Origin: Glycine soja
Lineage: Eukaryota > Streptophyta > Magnoliopsida > Fabales > Fabaceae
DNA length: 64,000 nt
Assembly (NCBI RefSeq): GCF_004193775.1
Contig: NC_041016.1
Location: 40,462,522-40,526,521 of the forward strand
Reading direction: 5' to 3'
Made by a program: the position numbers and the translations under genes. The notes beneath the pieces were generated by a model. It was not told where the DNA came from. It saw only the letters and a list, made by a program, of their open reading frames with translations, and did not search any database. This document shows, in pieces, positions 56,988 to 64,000 of this stretch (positions are counted from its first letter, which is position 1; each line of letters opens with the position of its first letter).

Positions 56988-59106
56988 TTCTTGACAACTC
57001 CCTTCTCTAAGAAGACAAACTTTCTGGAATGATAAAATGAAGTCACATGAACGTCTATATTTTTACTTGAAAACACAGTCAATCAAATGCCTTTTTATTT
57101 TTTTTATTTTGAAACTTATTTTTTTTATTTTGAAACTTATTTGTTTTGAACTTTACTCATTGTTTTACGGCAACCCCACCAACGTGCAAGACGAGTAATC
57201 TCTGATTGAACGGTCTTGGAAGTCCAAACTCAGGAGCACAGGTCGCTTGAGCAAACTGACCAATGGCTTGCACTTGAAAATCCTGATGAGTCATTAGAGA
57301 CATCTAACAACAGTTTTCAAAATTTCCCCATGTGTGGCATCTCTTGTCAATGTCAGGATTTACACGCGATTCTCCTCAAATTTCAGCCAGCCCGCATCAA
57401 TTAGACCTTGCACCTTACGCCTGAGGGTCATACAGTGCTCAATGGAATGCCCCAGGGCTCCCCCACGATATGCACATGTTGCGTTCGAGTCATATCCTCA
57501 GAAAAATGGGGGTTTGAGGGAACCTAGCAGGGGTTATGGCTACCATTGCGTTATCAAGTAGATATGGGAGCAAGTTAGCATATGACACCGGAATTTGGGG
57601 TGAACCCTACAGGCTTTTCGCTGCAAAATTCCTTTTTGTTTGTGTTTTTTTGGTTTGTGCTAAAGGTGGTCTTCGTCATTGGAAGTGCGGTAGACAGGCT
57701 TTGTGGTTGATTTAGGGATGGCCTTTGTGGATAACTGGGTGGTGGGTAAGGAGGAGGTTTGTTATTGATTGAGTAATGACATTGTTGGGTTTGGTGGGAA
57801 ACTTGGCCGTATAGGAATGGCAGTCACAGCATGGGTTTCTCCCTCTTTCTCACCCTCTTCATTTGCCCCAGTTTTCTCATTCGTCCAAGCAGGATGACTA
57901 AATTTGCCTTTTTTCATACCCACATCGATCCTTTCACTGGCAAAGACCAAATCCTCAAAGCTTTGAAGGTGCGTAGCCCACCATTTTCCATAGTAGAATA
58001 CTGGTAATGTGTCTACTATCATTGTCATCGTTTTTTTTTTGTCATTGAGGTGCCACTTTGAGCTGCCAGGTTCTCCACCTTTGAGCGTATTCTTTGAAAG
58101 ATTTGTGCCCCCTTTTTGCAAATGTTCTGTAGTTGCATCCTATCCAGAACCATATCAAAATTGTACTAATACTTCCTAACAAAGGCAACCATTAGGTCCT
58201 TCCAAGAATGGACTCGGGAAGGTTCCAAGTTAGTGTACCAGGTAACAGCTACCCCGGTAAGACTTTCATGGAAGGAATGTATCAACAATTCCTCATCTTT
58301 TGCGTATTCCCCCATCTTCTGACAATACATCTTTAGATGGTTCTTGGGACAAGTAGTCCCCTTGTACTTGTCAAAGTCCAGCACCTTGAACTTGGGAGGG
58401 GTGATGATATTGGGTACTAGGAACAACTCTTTTAGGTTAGCAAAGGCATAATCTTCACCTCCTTCAATGGCCCTGAGCCTTTCCTCTAGATGATCCAACT
58501 TTCCCATTCCTGCCATAGTCATGAGGGTTTTTAACCGCTGTGGAACGTGAGGGTTGTGGTTGTGGATGACACTGAGGGCCCTCCAAAGTGTTTTGCAGGG
58601 GTATACCACCAACTGCTTGCCCTTCAGTGGCATATCCGAGGCAAGGCTCGAAGTCGGCTAGATTGTGGTGGGGCATTCCATGTGTCTCCTCCATGGGTCG
58701 AGAGACATGTGCATGATCAGATTGAGGTTGTTGGCTCTTAATGAGTATGGAAGTGGAGTTTTTGACATCCTCATTGGGAATGTATGCCACATTGGGTGGT
58801 GTATAGTTTGGGAGGCAAGCCATATGGCGGGAAGGCGTGCTTGTTTTGAATTTGCACATCATGGGGGCTGCCCGTACTTCCCAAATCTTTGCCTACCATA
58901 TCTGAGGTTGGATGATTCATTTGGTTGATGCCGGATGGGGACATCAGGTTCACCTTAGCAACAACGCTGGTAGCGGCAATTGCAACCGCATTGGCTTCCA
59001 TTATCTTCTTCACGCTCATCATGGCCTCCATTATTGTGGCCATTTTCTCTTTAATGGCCTCCATGTCGGCCTTCATCTTCTCTTGTATCTCCTCTACTTC
59101 ACCCAT
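56988..59106 (-). pseudogene. Ogre-like gag, frameshifted
   Basis: Minus-strand blocks in order: MGEVEEIQEKMKADMEAIKE (coiled coil, start 59106), LKTLMTMAGMGKLDHLEERL, PPKFKVLDFDKYKGTTCPKN, AVTWYTNLEPSRVHSWKDLM, TMIVDTLPVFYY, FEDLVFASERIDVGMKKGKF and, degraded, LLPYLLDNAMVAITPARF and GHSIEHCMTLRRKVQGLIDA. This is the long gag of Tat/Ogre elements. At least three frame changes occur (near 58840, 58500 and 58140) and one near 57500. The protease that should follow is not found. The leftmost 200 bases (56988-57190) show nothing. Confidence 0.85.
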
Positions 59107-60748
59107 TACTCTAGCTCTAGCACAAGTTCGGTGAGGACGCCGTAAAGCATGTTTTTTTTTTTATAACAATGATTAAGTTCATTTTATTTTATTTTATTTT
59201 ATTTTTCAAGGAAAGAATGCAGTGAGCAATGCAACCAATGAAAAGCATGGATGTATGCGAATGATGTACAGTTGAAGATTGTGAATTTTTACGCAGGATA
59301 TGGGGTTGAATCAATTTAGATTTTCAACATGGTCCATGACATCTTTGTCAAGGTGAAACTGGAAGTAACAAGGACATCAACAATCCTAAATATGTTTGGC
59401 AGTAGATGAAGCAGTGATGTGACTCGATTCATCTTTTGCCCCAATTTTGCAAGACGGTTACTTCCATATTTTGACTTGATGAACCTTTTTATAAAAGCAT
59501 GAGCTTGGTTCAACCCTATAATCCAAGGAATGGCAATTCTGATCGCCAATACTTCAACAACATCTCATAGGGATGAATGACTCGGGCATACTTTAAGCTA
59601 TGCATGGAAAATGTAATTATGAAATTGAGATGCCCGAAGAAACATCCTTTCTTAGTTAAACATGCATTAGGTACCATGTTCAATCATTTTGTTTTTAAGT
59701 GAAATGGGTTTATGATCCCAACATGGTTGGCTCATGGTACCGAATATATGCAACTAAGAATGCAGCGTGAATTTTCGTACTTCCCTTTTTTTTTGTTTTT
59801 GTTTTGTAGAGGAAAATACAAGGATCATGTATGAGCAAACAAAAAGTATGTTGAACGCATATGATGATGCAATGACTCATGCAAAATGTGAGGCTGGAAT
59901 ATGATAACGGACAAATCCAGGAACGATATGTTCATTATGATGTTATGAAGAGATGCTTATGCGATGCATGATATGAATGCATTTTACGGATACGGGAGCC
60001 CGAGAAATTGTTTCCTTCTTGGATACAACGTTTGGGCAGCATGGCACCCAACGCATGTTTTTTTAAGAAGGCGACACGGACCCTCCATCGGTTTGCTAAA
60101 GTGAGGGGATCAAAGACGAAACCCACGCATGATGCATATGCGAAAGGCACAACACGGGGATGTACATAGTACGATAATATTCACAAACAAATATAAGCAA
60201 AAGGGTATATGATACTTATGCATGGCAGTGTGAAAAATGGCACGCAGCGTGTTTGCTCCGTGCCCCTATTTAAGGGACCTATAAGGGAGAGAGCTAACTA
60301 GGCTTTTAGTGATAATCCCCAAGGTAGTCATATCTCTCTTGATGGTTTCTAGAGGTATCATCCTCTTCGAAGAACATAATGCAGCAGTAGGGACTACTAG
60401 CAACAATATGTCTTCAAAGAGAAAAACTCTAGATGAGGGTTCACTGCAATCAAGCAAGTCGGAGACCTAGCATGATCACAGATTCACCTCCACTCCTTAT
60501 GTTCCCACGAACCCGGGTGTAGGGCCCCTTTCTCAACTCACCGTGTGTGCAAATAGTGTTAGTGTTTGTGTGCATCAAATGAATAAATATTTACCTCATG
60601 CATACAAAAAATGCACTAAAAGCATCAAAGAGTTATATATACAAGAACATAATAAAGGGAAACCAACAAAGGAGTAAGTCATGGCAAAACTTTGCACAAG
60701 ATTAAATGGCCTAACTCTCTAAAAACATTCCCCAGTGGAGTCGCCAAC
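59107..60748 (-). other. Ogre-like 5' leader and primer-binding site
   Basis: The PBS is minus TGGCGACTCCACTGGGG (60746-60730), two bases from the 5' LTR. The leader is about 1.6 kb. No Ogre-type ORF1 is intact; short frames match nothing. Sequence from 59490 to the PBS is shared, diverged, with 37713-38852. Confidence 0.75.
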
Positions 60749-62907
60749 TGTCGCAACCTACCCTTCGGTGGGAGGGCGACGCGAGACTCGCGGGATGCGT
60801 GTTCCACGAAAGGAATACGCGCGGAGTCGCCACCAACGTTTATTTGAGGAAAACGTCGGAAAAACCGGAAAAGACGCGATCTACGAACTTTTAAGTGAAA
60901 GGTTCGGGAGTTGTATTTACGCACGGGGAAGGTATTAGCACCCCACACGTCCGTCCCAAGGGACGGCAGCCTTTAATCGAATGTGCAAACATGACTTTGA
61001 TTTTTACATTCCCTTTTACGTCCTTATATCCTTTATACCCTTTTTATATTTTTTCTTTTTTGTGGTCGACAAGGGTGTTTCCCTTTGCTCCTACGTATTC
61101 CTCAATTTGGGATGAGAAAATCAGACCTACGTAGTTCTTTCGGAACAAAGTGTTTCGTTTAAGTTTGTTTTTTGTCTTTTTTGCAAAATATGTTTTTTAT
61201 TTGAACAAAAGGTCATTTAAGGTGTTGGACCATTAAACGGTCTTTTGATTTTGAAAGGAGAGAAACGTTAAGGCATTGGACCATTAACGATCTCTTGTTT
61301 TTGAAAGGAGAGAAACGTTAAGGCATTTGGACCATTAACGATCTCTTGGGGTGGTCGACAAAAGCGGGGCTTTTGCTCCTACGTATCCTCAATTGCGATG
61401 AGGAAATCAGACCTACGTAGTTCTTGCAAAAGCGGTAAAGTTACATGTTGATTTTATGCTTTTGAACGGTCCATGTTAACCGATAAAAGCAAAGAGGACC
61501 GTTTAAGGCGTTGGACTTTAAAACGGTTTTTAGTGATTTTTCGGACAAAACTTGATTTGTGAGTTGATTTTAGTCTTAGTTTAACTTTAGTTATTAATCA
61601 ATTCATTCAAGGAAACTTCCAAAGAAAAACGTCCGATTGATTTTTTTTATTATTTTATTCAAAGATATTTTGATTATTTTATTATTATTTTTCAAGATAT
61701 TTTGATTATTTTATTATTATTTTACTTTTTTTGGTTTAACCGAGGTTATAGCGTGAACGATCGGTTAGATTTCGTTTTAACAGTGATTAAACGAGATTAC
61801 AACACAAATGATCGGTTGAAATTCATTTTATCATTTATTAGACGAGAAAACGGCTTAAATAAATGGTTAAAGCACGTTAAAAACGGAAGAAAAGAAAACT
61901 GAAAGTAAACGAAATTAAAGTGAAAGTACACAAAACAAGAAATGAATTGAAAGTCTCGAATTCGAAAACTTACCCGTTGAAGAACGAAGAACGAACGAAG
62001 AACGGATGAAGAACGGTGAAGAATGATGAAGAATTTCCACAGAATCGCTTACGGAAGCGTTACGGAAGTACTTCGACTTGATTTTTCTTCACGAAAACGT
62101 GTTTTTGCCCAAAATAGCCGAAATGCATAGCCAAAGGGGTCTTGAACATTTTGAAACAGCTCCCCCCTCCCCTATTTATAGAAAAAAAAGGAGGTGCTTG
62201 CCGCCCAAAGACTTAATGAAGAAGATTTCTAAGCGCACCCGAATTACTAAGTTCACCCCCCTTTTCGTATTTTACGGAAAAGTTACGGAAGCCTTACGGA
62301 ACTGTTTTCGAATTTGATTTTCATCTTTTTTCTTTTCCCTTTTACCAATGTTAAGTGGAATATGCTTACCCAAGGTTTTCGGAAATTTTACGGAAGTATT
62401 ACGGAAACCGCGGAAGCCCCGAAAACCATTTTTCAAAAACGTGGAGGAGCTTGCCGCCCAGTTGCTTCCTCCTTAAGCAACCCAACTTCCAAAATGTTCT
62501 GGAAGGGCCTAAATTTGAATTGCTATTTACACCCCTATCTTGATAAGTTCACCCCCTTACCTTTTTTGGTGATTCTTTTTTCGTAAAGTTACGGAAACTT
62601 ACGAATCTCGTAACGATACTTGTTTTCTTTCCGTAATGTTACGGAACCTTGCGGATTACATAATCATCCCCCTTTTGACTTACGGAATGTTACGGAACCT
62701 CACTTAATTATGCAACGATGCTTCCATTTGATTTCCGGTGTGTCACGGAAACTTACGGATTGTGCATCAATATATTTTTTTTTGGTTTTTCGGCATGTCC
62801 TGGAATTTCACAAATTGCCCAATGATGGATGCCAAGCACCTCACAAGGACCAAAGAAAGGTCGCATGTCATCAAGCAAAGGTTCCCGGACGAAATTAGGG
62901 TATGACA
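60749..62907 (-). repeat. Ogre-like 5' LTR
   Basis: 2159 bp. It is closer to the solo LTR at 42522 than to its own partner at 47991: it shares the doubled AACGTTAAGGCATT block and the GCCGCCCAAAGACTTAATG stretch. It is followed by GGAAGGCAGCAATATC, the same flank as the solo LTR. Confidence 0.9.
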
Positions 62908-64000
62908 GGAAGGCAGCAATATCTTCATTTCATCAATTCCCTGATGAATCCTTGAGTAAGGCGTTTGAGAGATTTAGAGACTTACTGAGAAGAACTCCCA
63001 CCCATGGATTCTTTGAGCCAATCCAACTAAATATGTTCATAGATGGGCTGAGACCACAAACCAAGCAATTACTAGATGCTTATGCTGGGGGAAAAATAAA
63101 GCTGAAAACCCCAGAAGAAGCAACTGAGCTCATAGAGAACATGTCAGCCAATGTTCATGCTATTATGAGGGACAAAACCCATCAACCCACAAAGAAGAGC
63201 CTGTTGGAGCTAACATCACACGATGCTTTGTTGGCACAGAACAAGTTGCTATCTAAGCAACTTGAGATCCTAACGGAAACACTTGGTAAGTTGCTAACTA
63301 AACAGTCAATTGGACAACCTACACATTCTTCTATTTTGCAGGTCGCAGGTTGTACCATGTGTGGTGAAGCTCATGAGATAGGCCAATGCATCCCCACTGA
63401 AGAAAACACTCAAGAAATTCATTTCATGGGGAATCAGCAAAGGTAAGGGTATACTCAAGGAGGATTTTCAGGCTTCCAACAAGGTCCTTATAATCAGCAA
63501 GGACAATGGAGGATACACCCTGGCAACCAGTTCAATAAAGACCAGGGTGGATCCTCAAACAGGCCAATTCAACAAGGGCCTAACATCTTTTAGAGGACGA
63601 CTAAGTTGGAAGAGACCTTGACTTAGTTTATGCAGGTAACGATGTCAAATCACAAGAGTATTGAGTCAGCACTAAAGAACCTTGAAGTCCAGGTGGGACA
63701 ATTGGCCAAGCAGATAGCTGACAAGTCATCCAACAGTTTTGGATCAAATACGGAAAATAATCCTAAGGAGGAATGCAAGGCTGTGATGACTAGGAGTAAA
63801 AGGTTGGTGGAAGCCGAAGATGAAGAGAGTGTGGTGTACAAGGAGCAAATGGGTGAAAAGAAAGGTGCTGAGGTTAAGGAAAATGATGTGAAAGGTAAAG
63901 AGAATCAGGAAAAAAGGGAAGAAAATAATGGTTTAGAATAAAGAGATGGAGAAACAAGAAAAAGAAAAAGAAGGAGAAAGAGAAAAAGAAAAAGAAAATG
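62908..64000 (+). pseudogene. Second copy of the Athila/Diaspora-type gag 3' half
   Basis: Nearly identical to 44649-45741 at a constant offset of 18259 bases, with about six substitutions by eye (for example AATCAG against ATTCAG before the TAA) and no indel. It carries the same three premature stops (63444, 63591, 63624), so it was copied after they arose. It runs off the window end. Confidence 0.92.

Larger units (their letters stand above)
47991..62907 (-). mobile_element. Large Ogre-like (Ty3/gypsy, Tat lineage) element without visible pol
   Basis: A 14.9-kb unit on the minus strand: 5' LTR 60749-62907, PBS, long leader, gag, a 'plant transposon protein' frame, tandem arrays, PPT, 3' LTR 47991-50082. 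The PBS TGGCGACTCCACTGGGG (tRNA-Arg type) and long LTRs are Ogre-like. I find no protease, RT, RNase H or integrase in the 10.7-kb interior. Flanking 5-mers do not match (CCAGG left, GGAAG right), so it is not a simple insertion. A solo LTR (55947-56982) is nested in it. Confidence 0.85.

Noticed and set aside
58547..59145. Plus-strand frames opposite the Ogre-like gag
   Set aside because: Antisense shadows of gag, which is recognisable on the minus strand.
47991..62907. Simple single insertion of one Ogre-like element
   Set aside because: The 5-bp flanks differ (CCAGG and GGAAG) and the right flank matches the solo LTR at 42522, so recombination is needed.

Overview
The window looks like heterochromatic, transposon-filled DNA from a legume nuclear genome, most likely soybean (Glycine max or G. 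soja). The reasons are a nearly intact SIRE1-type copia element with an envelope-like frame, several Ogre-like gypsy LTRs with a TGGCGACTCCACTGGGGA primer site, a CACTA element with AACATCGGTT subterminal repeats, LTRs full of TAATCGATTA palindromes, GT-AG introns and a plant-type replication-dependent histone H3 gene. The H3 gene (8747-9157, minus) is the only intact ordinary host gene I can support. Almost everything else is transposable element, mostly nested and broken.

Layout. 0-6 kb: a broken MULE transposase (plus) meeting a broken plant-mobile-domain gene (minus) tail to tail, each interrupted by a solo LTR with a perfect 5-bp target duplication. 6-11.5 kb: AT-rich spacer, a G-rich patch, an H3 relic, an hAT-type MITE and the H3 gene. 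11.5-18 kb: a LINE RNase H relic split by a 6.0-kb copia element (Copia A), which itself carries a 965-bp solo LTR. 17.9-31.2 kb: a decayed minus-strand copia (Copia B) split by a very young SIRE1-type element (20185-29450; LTRs differ at one base by eye). 32-37.3 kb: a 5'-truncated minus-strand CACTA element with a C48/Ulp1-type protein gene. 37.3-40.3 kb: relics of a LINE, an Ogre-like 5' end and an Athila-type LTR. 40.3-48 kb: an Athila/Diaspora-type gypsy with gag and protease only, interrupted by an Ogre-like solo LTR. 48-62.9 kb: a 14.9-kb Ogre-like element (minus) with LTRs, PBS, PPT, gag and large tandem arrays but no visible reverse transcriptase or integrase. 62.9-64 kb: a second copy of the Athila-type gag.

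The most unusual signal is structural. Two tandem arrays in the 3' part of the Ogre-like element (50.7-51.4 kb and 54.7-55.2 kb), cassettes inside its LTRs, and five small repeats in an unrelated solo LTR (4.37-4.52 kb) are stem-loops. In these the loop is constant while the two arms of the stem change together. Selection on RNA structure, or arm-to-arm correction during copying, could each explain this.

A second strong signal is rearrangement. The Ogre-like element at 48-63 kb has unmatched flanks, and its right flank is the same as that of the solo LTR at 42.5-44.6 kb. This points to unequal recombination between LTRs that duplicated part of the Athila-type host element. Coordinates of element ends come from reading termini and target duplications directly; divergence figures are counts by eye.
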